A stretch of 14,402 bases of DNA. Origin: Nitrospira sp. (lineage in GTDB: Bacteria > Nitrospirota > Nitrospiria > Nitrospirales > Nitrospiraceae). The DNA is taken from NCBI GenBank assembly GCA_025935475.1, contig JAICVE010000025.1, positions 1-14,402 on the forward strand. Reading direction: 5' to 3'. The notes beneath the pieces were generated by a model. The model was not told where the DNA came from. It was given only the letters and a program-made list of their open reading frames with translations, and ran no database searches. The position numbers and the translations under genes were made by a program. This document shows, piece by piece, positions 8,301 to 14,171 of the stretch (position 1 is its first letter; each line of letters starts with the position of its first letter).

Positions 8301-8652
8301 CGCGTGTCGCAATGTCGTCTGATGTGAGGCCGTAATGCGTGCGCAGCTCGTCCATGCCGATGACTCCGCCATCGGACGCTTGAAGGCATCCTGTGGATGC
8401 GCGCTTAAGGGCGATCAGCCGTTCACGAAGTCGGATCTTCATCTCGGTGGCTGCCTTGTTGGTATACGTCAAAGCGACGGTCTGCGTGATCGCCACAGGC
8501 CGGGGTTCTCTCATCAGAAGGTGGACCAAACGGTTCACGAGCAGGGTGGTTTTTCCTGTGCCGGCACCGGCCACAACGACAACGTTTCGATCGAACGTGG
8601 TTTCCGCCGCGCGACGGGCCTCCTGATCCGAGATCGGCACACGACTGTTCAT
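5305..8652 (-). CDS. addA: AddA: UvrD-type helicase / PD-(D/E)XK nuclease subunit of the AddAB double-strand-break resection complex
   Basis: AddA is the motor and one of two nucleases of AddAB, which unwinds and degrades DNA ends for RecA loading. With the ATG at 8652 the product is 1115 residues. Superfamily 1A motifs are all present: Walker A AGAGTGKT (28-35), motif Ia LTYTNKAATEM (61-71), Walker B IDEFQDTD (381-388), motif III VGDPKQSIYAFR (422-433), motif IV TNFRSD (459-464), motif V ILTIHKAKGLEF (753-764) and motif VI VLYVGMTRAKD (824-834). The C-terminal nuclease shows GVIAH (960-964), EGVIDV (1045-1050), WIADYKTD (1059-1066) and QAAIY (1083-1087), so it looks catalytically complete. 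The ATG overlaps the addB stop as ATGA, implying translational coupling. An open frame extends 23 codons further (to 8721), but that extension lies wholly within addB. It differs from RecB in lacking recC/recD neighbours. Confidence 0.95.
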   Translation of the reverse strand: MNSRVPISDQEARRAAETTFDRNVVVVAGAGTGKTTLLVNRLVHLLMREPRPVAITQTVALTYTNKAATEMKIRLRERLIALKRASTGCLQASDGGVIGMDELRTHYGLTSDDIATRAEAALRDLEKAQIGTVHSFAAHLLRLFPLESGVDPAFREDDGLRFDESFQLAWQVWIDRELGREGAHHSRWRALLESTTLEQLRGLAYALCNDHIDLDRLLHQVGSAPDQALTDWIGRLRDRAQMLLDANDRPKRRKIEHMLAGAVALLTLVKDKGPQSVDELDPAAREWLVKDPGLALSDWNAHEFSQAVSVVRVAQQILGFNATYFINLLTLLTPLVASIRSTFARSGWISFDGLLARARRLLWDHPGVRERIKREYRAILIDEFQDTDPIQYEILLALAEASGHASMAWQDMALEAGKLFIVGDPKQSIYAFRRADMEAFDRVVDKVLADGGTLYSLTTNFRSDASILGPVNDVFDRLLLREPLVQPANVRLQGDARRTGNLTETGVMIQVTAPAAGDDPFDAAGAARAEGEVLARWLHEDLLTRPGVSAGQVAFLFRKLTQADGYLDALRRYNIPYLIEGEKHYYRRQEVIDLINVLRVLDHPHDHIALLGVLRSPLGGLTDREIYDLREAGGFGYLNERAINAWSHARAETVRRLYRRLAVLHRMVTALPLDEAIQAVFDQCPLLELAAASLHGEQAVANLLKVKHTAAALADRPQLTLSRFIEVMMTRLDEQPDEAESTLAEDSSDAVQILTIHKAKGLEFSIVVLPGLHQGSGREKALPTVVYDWSTDTYGLSAGPLQTLGYLRVQEKQVEREKAERRRVLYVGMTRAKDLLVLSGALTSRSVGESVLGWLNEIGEGEIGRPETKTVKIGSSEVMHRVVHAPERKWPRRAAATSEDGPAIHPASLAHLWDERTARWQTVRASTWHVTPSSVHENLSLSDLQSAPGVRGREASRLVGVIAHYILEGWDFARTPNELLPRIGPSIERFLPPELNEVRSKVADSLIEIFTTFGASESYARLRSAVILGREVPFVMPWGERQVMEGVIDVIYRLDGKMWIADYKTDRTTISEAPARAELYAPQAAIYREAVTRCLGLSQASFQFLFLRAGVAVDL

Positions 8653-11600
8653 CGGTCGACCCGCAGCGTTCGTAAGGCCGCCAACGCTTTCCCCTCCATC
8701 GCTCGAGAGGTGCGCCACCACGTCGGCATGTGCTCGCGGCGGCAGGCGACGCGATATTCACATGTCTTGCAGTAGGTGCCCGGCATGATGAAAAACCTGC
8801 CGTTCTTAATGCCGCTCATCAGTTGGCCGAGGGTATTGCGGAGCAGCGTTCCGTGGTCCGTTGACCAGACGTCGCTTTCAAAGGTTGAACGCACGACAGG
8901 AGTCGTCCAGTTGGGGGCAAGGAAGAAGAGTTGAACCTGTTGCGCGTTGCCGTGCTCCGGCAGATGGAACCGGGCATACAAGGGCGGTTGCAGCCGATAG
9001 CCGCGTGCGGCAGATTGGATGAGGTGCCGGTCTTCAGCCGTGATAGATTTTCCAATCTTCAGTTTGTAATCGATGATGCGGATCGCTCGGCTGTCGCGAT
9101 GTCGGTCGACACGATCCACGCGTCCCCGGACTTTCAGCGATCCGCAGCCCGGGACGTCCAGGATGGCACCCTCGGCCAGGACTTCGAACGCGACCGGCGA
9201 AAAGGGGGCGTCGCGAAAGGCGCGTGTATCGTCATCGACAGCGGCTGTCATCACATCAAGAATCGAGGCTTTTGCGAGCTCCCAGAGGAGATAATGGCCC
9301 GTTCGATGGTTCCGTTCGACGTCGGCGGCCGCCTCCTCGATGGCGTTCTCAATACACCAATCGATCGTATCGTCGGTCACGGGTTGTTCCGGCCATCCGG
9401 TGGGTAGCAGCAATTCGTAGCACCGTCGCAAGGCGCTATGACAAAACGTGCCGAGCACACGCACGTCCGGTTCATCCGAGCCGTGGGCATGGACCGGTTC
9501 GAGTCGGAGCACGTCGGCAGAAAAATAGCGGAACGGACAGCGGGCATATCGCTCGAGCGGGGTTGGGGCGATGCCGCGCTCCTCGACCGATGCCCAGTGG
9601 CGTTCAAGCAAGCCCGTCAGCCCGTCGAAGGCGGTCAGGGCCTGTTGGTCGGTCTCGGTGCGGGCCAGCGCCTCGGTGCCTTCCCGGAACGTGACGGCGT
9701 CACCTCCTGTGGCTTCGAGAAGACTCGCTGCATCTTGGCCATTGACCGCCATCCACTGTACGAGCTCCGGTGGCGGGAGAAAGCGGCTTAGCACTGGCCG
9801 CTGGGCGAGCCGCTCCGTGAGACGGCGCGGGACGCTGTCCACGGGCGGCGGAAGCATTCCATCAGGCTGCCGTGCCTCGCCGACATAAGCCGAAGGCGCC
9901 AGCATGCGTCCGGCATCGTCGGCACGCTGGAAGGAGAGATACAATCGCCGTCCAGCAGCCTGGGTAAGCAATTTGAACAGTAAGGCCTCTTCGTCGTAGC
10001 CCGAGAGCTTTTCACCGACCTTGTATCCGAGCGTCGTTTCCAGCACGAGACGGTGTCGATCACGAAGAAATGGATCTTCACGAATGTACCGGGGAAACAC
10101 TTTCTCGTTGAGGCCAATTACGAACAACGCCTTAAACGAGAGTCCTCGTACCGCCATCACGTCACTGAACATCACGCCCTGCGGAGACGTCTGTTCGAGT
10201 GGAACGCTTGCGCGCTCGAATGCATGGGTCAGCAATTCGAAAAACTCAGTCCACGTGAGTTCACGGCCAATGGCGGTGAGTTCGCCAAGCCTGCGCAGTG
10301 TTTGATCGATAGCCTCCCAGACCGCGGGCAAAACACCGTCTTGGTCGTCGTGCCCATCTCGATCGTCATCCGCCCGCCGAAGCTGTTCCTGCAACAGCAA
10401 TTGAAAGGCTTCGAGCAAGGTGCCGTATGGGCCCTGGGCCGGTAGAGCGGAACAAGACGTCAGTACTCGAGACACGGTGCTCCACAGTACGGCGATCACT
10501 TCAGGCGCTACCCTCAATGGCCCGAGCGCACCTATCTCATCGCCGTCACCGTCCAGGTCAAGTGCAGACTGAGAGGCACGCTCTAACCGTTTCCATTCAT
10601 CGACGCCATGCGTGATGTTCAAGGCCTCGACGATCGCTTTCCACTGCTCTGGCCGATAGACGGTTGAAGAGCCACTGTGGCCGAGCACGGGATTGGCAAA
10701 GAACGGTGAGGTCACGAGGTCGAGCACGGCGGTGCGATAGAAATCATTCACGCGTAGTGCCGCCAACAGCAGGAGGGTCTTGCATAGGGGGTGGTGGATG
10801 AGCGGGCGTCGTGCCGTTGTGGTGATCGGAATGCGATGACGATTGAACACCGTTTGCACCAGGGTACAGTAAGGGTCCAGCGTGCGTGCGACCACACCGA
10901 TCTCGTCAAAGCGGTATCCGTGTGTCTCAATCAGATCGAGAATGGTCCGGCAGGTGGCAGACAACTCCTCCTCAGGACCGATGACGCTCTGCAGCGACAG
11001 TTCCGGCGGCGGGGTTGCTGTCTCGACCGTATTGAGGTCTACGGGTGGATCTGCCCCCAGAAGTGGCTGAACGTGGCGGTCGAAGAAGCGACGGGCGAAG
11101 GAAAACGATGGATGGTGGTCTAAGGGAAAAAACAGCGTCGTGGAAACACTCGCGCTCACGGCCTGAAACAGCGAGAGTTGCACCTGCGTCAGATCATAGA
11201 AGCCGTAGTAGCAGACGTGGTGCATGGACACGAGAAACTGTGATGCCGTGACAGAGGCCACCAGGGCGTCGGCTAGATCGTCGGCCGTGCCCACGCCGAG
11301 GCCGGCAGCGACTTGCTCGACGGCCGCCTGAAGTGAAAACAGCGCGTGGAGCCATTCCTCATCCTCCTCACCAAAACATCCTTCTCGGAGTGCCTGCAGC
11401 GCCGTAGCGGCATCGACTCCTCCGTCCTTGAGATCCCGGATTGTCGCCCAGAGCGCCGCCCAGGTTCCGAACGAATGTCCCAATTGCCCGAAAGCCCGCG
11501 ATTCGGCCAGCTGTTGTTCGACGAGGTGGCCCACCAGATGCTCGAAAAACAGTTCATCGACGACACGGATCGGAGGAGGTCCGGGGCGGCTCCCTATTTC

Positions 11601-11825
11601 ATCCGCCAATCGCAAGGCGAACTGGTGAAAGGTAAAGAGGTGAAGATTCAGCAACGACAACCCGTGATCGATGGCCAGTACCCGCCGGAGTCGGTCGAGG
11701 ATTGGCTTGGAAGGAGCGAGAACTGCAACCTTAGCCCAGGGATCGGCGGCTTTCAGACGCCGGATCTGTTCGACGAGCGCGGATTCGAGGGTAGGATGGA
11801 ACTGACCGGTGACAACCTTCAGCAT
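8649..11825 (-). CDS. addB: AddB: PD-(D/E)XK nuclease / Fe-S subunit of AddAB, lacking a Walker A motif
   Basis: This is the partner of AddA. The 1058-residue product has an inactive helicase-like body (TFHQFALRL at 65-73; GLSFKALFVIGLNEKVFPR at 561-579) and a C-terminal nuclease with LGTFCH (791-796), GRVDRVDR (901-908) and IRIIDYK (915-921). Four cysteines have the spacing known for the AddB iron-sulfur cluster: Cys763 in RCPFRYF, then Cys1019, Cys1022 and Cys1028 (CxxCxxxxxC). No GxxxxGKT/S is present at the N-terminus, where VVTGQFHP stands instead, so only AddA should hydrolyse ATP. The start is uncertain. I prefer the ATG at 11825 because MLKVVTGQFHP reads like the family's N-terminus. 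A GTG at 11891 is also in frame and closer to the upstream gene, but its extra 22 codons span a 7-bp tandem repeat. Neither start has a clear Shine-Dalgarno. Confidence 0.9.
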   Translation of the reverse strand: MLKVVTGQFHPTLESALVEQIRRLKAADPWAKVAVLAPSKPILDRLRRVLAIDHGLSLLNLHLFTFHQFALRLADEIGSRPGPPPIRVVDELFFEHLVGHLVEQQLAESRAFGQLGHSFGTWAALWATIRDLKDGGVDAATALQALREGCFGEEDEEWLHALFSLQAAVEQVAAGLGVGTADDLADALVASVTASQFLVSMHHVCYYGFYDLTQVQLSLFQAVSASVSTTLFFPLDHHPSFSFARRFFDRHVQPLLGADPPVDLNTVETATPPPELSLQSVIGPEEELSATCRTILDLIETHGYRFDEIGVVARTLDPYCTLVQTVFNRHRIPITTTARRPLIHHPLCKTLLLLAALRVNDFYRTAVLDLVTSPFFANPVLGHSGSSTVYRPEQWKAIVEALNITHGVDEWKRLERASQSALDLDGDGDEIGALGPLRVAPEVIAVLWSTVSRVLTSCSALPAQGPYGTLLEAFQLLLQEQLRRADDDRDGHDDQDGVLPAVWEAIDQTLRRLGELTAIGRELTWTEFFELLTHAFERASVPLEQTSPQGVMFSDVMAVRGLSFKALFVIGLNEKVFPRYIREDPFLRDRHRLVLETTLGYKVGEKLSGYDEEALLFKLLTQAAGRRLYLSFQRADDAGRMLAPSAYVGEARQPDGMLPPPVDSVPRRLTERLAQRPVLSRFLPPPELVQWMAVNGQDAASLLEATGGDAVTFREGTEALARTETDQQALTAFDGLTGLLERHWASVEERGIAPTPLERYARCPFRYFSADVLRLEPVHAHGSDEPDVRVLGTFCHSALRRCYELLLPTGWPEQPVTDDTIDWCIENAIEEAAADVERNHRTGHYLLWELAKASILDVMTAAVDDDTRAFRDAPFSPVAFEVLAEGAILDVPGCGSLKVRGRVDRVDRHRDSRAIRIIDYKLKIGKSITAEDRHLIQSAARGYRLQPPLYARFHLPEHGNAQQVQLFFLAPNWTTPVVRSTFESDVWSTDHGTLLRNTLGQLMSGIKNGRFFIMPGTYCKTCEYRVACRREHMPTWWRTSRAMEGKALAALRTLRVDR

Positions 11826-11835
11826 CTGGGGATGA

Positions 11836-11863
11836 GGAACGTGGAGTGCGGAGTGTGGGGTGT
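11836..11863. repeat. Degenerate 7-bp tandem repeat, four units
   Basis: On the + strand, consecutive heptamers read GGAACGT, GGAGTGC, GGAGTGT and GGGGTGT. The last three differ from one another by one or two bases and the first is more diverged. The tract lies between the two in-frame start candidates of addB (11825 and 11891). Because the unit is not a multiple of three, any change in copy number would disconnect the GTG start from the addB frame. Confidence 0.6.
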
Positions 11864-11906
11864 GTGAAAACCGTTCATGCAGCGCGAACACATCTCTCGG
11901 ACCGCT

Positions 11907-12062
11907 TCATCCCGTTTCCGGTCCCAGAAGTTCCCCGTTGCAATCGACACAGGCCCAGTCGCCGTCGATAAAGGACATAGGATCGCCACAGATGGGACAA
12001 TCGGGCGGCGGTCCTTTATCGAGTCTGGGAAGAATGGGTAGTTCGATGTCGTCTTCGTCCAT
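11907..12062 (-). CDS. Small zinc-ribbon-like protein, 51 aa
   Basis: A short reading frame encodes 51 residues. It starts at an ATG preceded by AGGTGA four bases upstream and ends in TGA. The N-terminus is acidic (MDEDDIELPILPRLDKGPPP). It is followed by two CxxC pairs, CPIC (22-25) and CVDC (38-41), separated by 12 residues that include FIDGDWA. This is the spacing of a zinc ribbon or knuckle, so the protein probably binds one Zn ion. No enzymatic motif is present. It lies 37 bases downstream of the thioredoxin-like gene and 15 or 81 bases upstream of addB, depending on the addB start, so it is very likely co-transcribed with both. The role is unknown; a nucleic-acid or protein adaptor is conceivable. 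Confidence 0.75.
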   Translation of the reverse strand: MDEDDIELPILPRLDKGPPPDCPICGDPMSFIDGDWACVDCNGELLGPETG

Positions 12063-12099
12063 CACTTCACCTGGCGGTGCATTGGTTCACTTCCGGTAC

Positions 12100-12366
12100 T
12101 TACCCTTCTCGTGGGCGCATTTTCAGTTGCAAGGCTTTTTCTGCGCTCTCGCGGCTTGGCACACCGACAAACGTCAGCCGCCCGTCGATGATGGTAGCGG
12201 GTACTGCCCGAACCGCATGGCGATTGGCAAGTTCCTGGCCATCCGGAGTCGTAATATCGACTTCACGATACGAAAAACTGTACTTCACGCGCAGCTGCTT
12301 CCAGAGGCTTTTGGCCGACGGACAAGCGCCACAGCTCGGGGAGATGAGCAATGTGATGTTCGGCAT
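12100..12366 (-). CDS. Thioredoxin/glutaredoxin-fold protein with CGAC active site
   Basis: This 88-residue protein has a minimal thioredoxin fold. It opens with strand ITLLIS, then the redox motif SCGACPSAK (11-19, catalytic Cys12 and Cys15), a helix, a strand YREVDITTPDG, the cis-proline loop RAVPATIIDG (53-62, Pro56) and the last strand LTFVGVPS. The size and lack of a signal peptide suggest a small cytoplasmic dithiol oxidoreductase of the glutaredoxin-like / thioredoxin_3 type. It could reduce disulfides or supply electrons to a peroxiredoxin such as the one at 12872-13438, but that is inference. The ATG has GGAG five bases upstream. It is the first gene of the run leading through the zinc-ribbon gene into addB and addA. 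Confidence 0.87.
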   Translation of the reverse strand: MPNITLLISPSCGACPSAKSLWKQLRVKYSFSYREVDITTPDGQELANRHAVRAVPATIIDGRLTFVGVPSRESAEKALQLKMRPREG

Positions 12367-12424
12367 CGCATCTCCGTTAGAGGGCGGACGAGAGCGTCAT
12401 CTTCGACGACGAGGTGGATCTTAA

Positions 12425-12444
12425 CACCGCCGGAAAAGGCGGTG
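12425..12444 (-). terminator. Short GC-rich hairpin, possible weak terminator or leader structure
   Basis: CACCGCC (12425-12431) and GGCGGTG (12438-12444) form a perfect 7-bp stem around a 6-base loop. In the minus direction the stem is followed only by GTTAAG rather than a U tract, so intrinsic termination would be weak. It sits between the lipoprotein gene stop (12581) and the thioredoxin-like start (12366). It could end the upstream operon or lie in the leader of the downstream one. The other bases of 12367-12580 hold nothing I can support. Confidence 0.35.
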
Positions 12445-12580
12445 CAAGGAGCGAAGCTGGCCGTCGGATTGCGCAGAGAAATCTTCGGCGCCATGCGCAG
12501 CAGATCCAACGGATGGACGGACGTCAAGTGGATGTTGCGACCGGGAGCTTGCTTGGATCCTGGTTCTACTCGAGGCGAGT

Positions 12581-12862
12581 CTAGCGTCCCTCAGGCCACG
12601 CAGCCTGCTGGTTTGCCGTGCCGCCGACGATCGGCGGAGCACCGGAGGGGTTGCCGGCAGGATTCCCCGGCGGCGCAACGATATTCCCGGACGTATTGGG
12701 ATAATATGGCGGTTGCAACCTTGGCATAGTGCTTCCGGCGTCGCCAGTGTTCTGCTTGAGCGAATTCTGCGAGTCCGACCGGGATGAACAGGCGCTCTCT
12801 AAGGCAACGATAAGACACCATGCCGCCATCAACAACCATGCGCTGCGCCGTCGTGAGATCAC
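12581..12862 (-). CDS. Small Pro/Gly/Asn-rich putative lipoprotein
   Basis: I do not recognise a family. The 93-residue product starts with a basic n-region (MISRRRSAW) and a hydrophobic core (LLMAAWCLIVALESAC). Cys25 is a candidate lipidation site, although the preceding Glu-Ser-Ala is not an ideal lipobox. The mature part is low-complexity and rich in Pro, Gly and Asn, including PPGNPAGNPSGAPP, with no predicted catalytic features. It probably sits in the envelope as a linker or surface peptide. The start is a GTG with AGAGGT a few bases upstream, nine bases after the peroxiredoxin stop, so it is the last gene of that operon. An overlapping frame (to 12941) reads through the peroxiredoxin gene and is a shadow. 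Confidence 0.72.
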   Translation of the reverse strand: MISRRRSAWLLMAAWCLIVALESACSSRSDSQNSLKQNTGDAGSTMPRLQPPYYPNTSGNIVAPPGNPAGNPSGAPPIVGGTANQQAAWPEGR

Positions 12863-12871
12863 CTCTGACCT

Positions 12872-13438
12872 CTATAACTTGCCCACTAAATCGAGACTCG
12901 GTCGTAACGTGCGCTGGCCGGGCTTCCATCCAGCGGGGCACACTTCTATGCCTCCGTTTTCGTGCACAAAGGCCGCTGCTTGCAGCTTGCGCAGCAGCTC
13001 CTGCATGTTGCGTCCGATATTATTGCCGTGGACTTCGTAGGCGCACAGCTTTCCGTCCGGATCGAAGATAAAACTGCCTCGCAAGGCGACGCCTTCTCGG
13101 TAGAGATACACGCCCAGTTTTTGCGACAAGACGCCTCCCGGATCAGCCAACAACGGAAACGCTAGCTTTTTGATCGCTGGGGAGGTGTCGTGCCAGGCTT
13201 TGTGCACGTAGACCGAATCGGTGCTAATGCCGATCACTTCAGCGCCCACCTTCTGGAAGTCGGCATACAAGGAGCCAAGTTCTTCCAGTTCGGTGGGACA
13301 AATGAACGTGAAATCACCCGGGTAAAAGACGAGAACTACCCACCGGCCGCGGTAGCTTTTCAAGGTGATGGAGCGGATCTCTTGTTCGTGGAACGCTTGA
13401 AAGGTGCCGTCGGGAATGCCTTGTCCAATTATCGCCAT
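12872..13438 (-). CDS. Typical 2-Cys peroxiredoxin (AhpC/TSA family)
   Basis: Peroxiredoxins reduce hydrogen peroxide, alkyl hydroperoxides and peroxynitrite. The 188-residue product has FYPGDFTFICPTEL (38-51) with peroxidatic Cys47 and the PxxxTxxC framework. It also has ISTDSVYVHKAWH (71-83), the substrate-pocket arginine region in ALRGSFIFDPDG, and a C-terminal resolving Cys167 in GGIEVCPAGWKPG (162-174). Both cysteines are present and the length matches the AhpC/Prx1 group. There is no signal peptide, so it should act in the cytoplasm. The ATG has GGAG five bases upstream. It lies between a 92-aa unknown gene (36 bases before) and a small lipoprotein gene (9 bases after). No ahpF is seen in the window; the CGAC thioredoxin-like protein downstream is a possible but unproven reductant. 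Confidence 0.95.
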   Translation of the reverse strand: MAIIGQGIPDGTFQAFHEQEIRSITLKSYRGRWVVLVFYPGDFTFICPTELEELGSLYADFQKVGAEVIGISTDSVYVHKAWHDTSPAIKKLAFPLLADPGGVLSQKLGVYLYREGVALRGSFIFDPDGKLCAYEVHGNNIGRNMQELLRKLQAAAFVHENGGIEVCPAGWKPGQRTLRPSLDLVGKL

Positions 13439-13474
13439 GCGGTCTCCTATTACTGATGCGGCGGGGAATAGAGA

Positions 13475-13753
13475 TCAACTCCAGTTGCGGACTTGCGAAT
13501 GGCTGCGATCGGTCTGATGTCCCAGCAGGGCGGTGACTTGCTGGAGTGCGTCCCGCTCTGCCGACTCTCGACGGTCAAAGGCTTGCGTGACGACCGATTG
13601 TTCCTCTGCCTTGTCTGCGATCCCGCATTTGACGGTTGCGCTCACAATCCAGCCCGCTTCGGCTGTCCGTCTATAGGACAATCGCACATGGCATCCCGCG
13701 ATGATCATCTCCTTGACGTCGCGTGTCGGGCCGAGGGCTCCCTCATCGATCAT
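13475..13753 (-). CDS. Conserved-looking 92-aa hypothetical protein
   Basis: I do not recognise a family. The product is soluble, without a signal peptide or membrane segment. The sequence suggests two or three beta strands (CHVRLSYRRT at 21-30; GWIVSATVKCGIAD at 34-47; EQSVVTQAF at 51-59). A helix follows (RESAERDALQQVTALLG, 62-78), and then a polar tail ending in RNWS. That order resembles small alpha/beta modulator folds, but no residue pattern allows a function. Cys21 and Cys43 are the only cysteines. The ATG overlaps the stop of the preceding Pro-rich gene as ATGA, indicating coupled translation. A later in-frame ATG at 13708 has AAGGAG directly abutting it with no spacer and is less likely. 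Confidence 0.68.
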   Translation of the reverse strand: MIDEGALGPTRDVKEMIIAGCHVRLSYRRTAEAGWIVSATVKCGIADKAEEQSVVTQAFDRRESAERDALQQVTALLGHQTDRSHSQVRNWS

Positions 13754-14070
13754 TGTTTCTTGGGCGGCTGGTTCTGATTCGGGCGTTCAGGCGGTTCGAC
13801 TGGTTGCGGGGGTGCTGCTTCTGGATTGATGGCCATCTTTGGATCGACCACCGGAGGAGTTACGACTGAATCGGGATGAGGAACCGTTTCCGGCTGTTTC
13901 ACCATGCCGGGATCACGCGGGCTGGGTACGACCTCCGGTGTAGACTGCCCGGCGGGCGGCTGGCTCGGCGCAGCTGGTGGAGATTCCGGCGCGGGAACGA
14001 TGTCTGCTGCTAGCGCCGTCGACGTCAGCAGAGAGGCCAGCATCAGCATGAGTTGTGTCATTCGACCCAT
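13750..14070 (-). CDS. Pro-rich exported protein of unknown function
   Basis: This 106-residue product has a Sec signal peptide: MGRMTQLMLMLASLLTSTALA, with likely cleavage near residue 21-22 at an AxA-type site. The mature part of about 84 residues is roughly 30 percent proline, with many Pro-Pro pairs and Glu/Gln/Val between them. It ends in a basic PPKKQ and contains no cysteine. Such a chain should be extended and unstructured, acting as a periplasmic spacer or wall-interacting segment, but no function can be assigned. It is the first gene of the four-gene operon with the 92-aa protein, the peroxiredoxin and the lipoprotein. An alternative ATG lies nine bases inside; neither has a strong Shine-Dalgarno. 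Confidence 0.7.
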   Translation of the reverse strand: MGRMTQLMLMLASLLTSTALAADIVPAPESPPAAPSQPPAGQSTPEVVPSPRDPGMVKQPETVPHPDSVVTPPVVDPKMAINPEAAPPQPVEPPERPNQNQPPKKQ

Positions 14071-14080
14071 GTCTCAGGCT

Positions 14081-14119
14081 ATCCCCCTATGGATCGATCT
14101 GCCTACTGGGGGATTCCCC
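14081..14119. repeat. G/C-run inverted repeats upstream of the Pro-rich/peroxiredoxin operon
   Basis: ATCCCCC (14081-14087) is complementary to GGGGGAT (14108-14114). The latter overlaps an 11-base palindrome, GGGGATTCCCC (14109-14119). The elements lie 11-50 bases upstream of the minus-strand ATG at 14070. They could be an operator or leader hairpin for the operon. No clear -10/-35 pair is visible beside them. Confidence 0.35.
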
Positions 14120-14171
14120 TGCGTACCGATTCGCAGATGGTGGAGAAGTGATGGGTCCGGATCTGACCAGG

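Noticed and set aside
7747..8322. 191-codon + strand open frame inside addA
   Set aside because: It is a shadow of the high-GC addA coding strand with no recognisable motif.
8653..8721. 23-codon N-terminal extension of addA
   Set aside because: It lies wholly within addB. The ATG at 8652 gives the common ATGA overlap and puts the Walker A motif at a normal distance from the N-terminus.
12285..12527. 80-codon minus-strand frame beginning MTSVHPLDLL
   Set aside because: It has a partly protein-like stretch (VKIHLVVEDDALVRPL) upstream of the thioredoxin-like gene. However, it overlaps that gene by about 80 bases, has no Shine-Dalgarno and matches no family.
11860..12729. 289-codon + strand open frame
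   Set aside because: It is antisense to the zinc-ribbon, thioredoxin-like and lipoprotein genes. Its composition is rich in Ser, Arg and Gly with no domain pattern, and it has no ribosome binding site.
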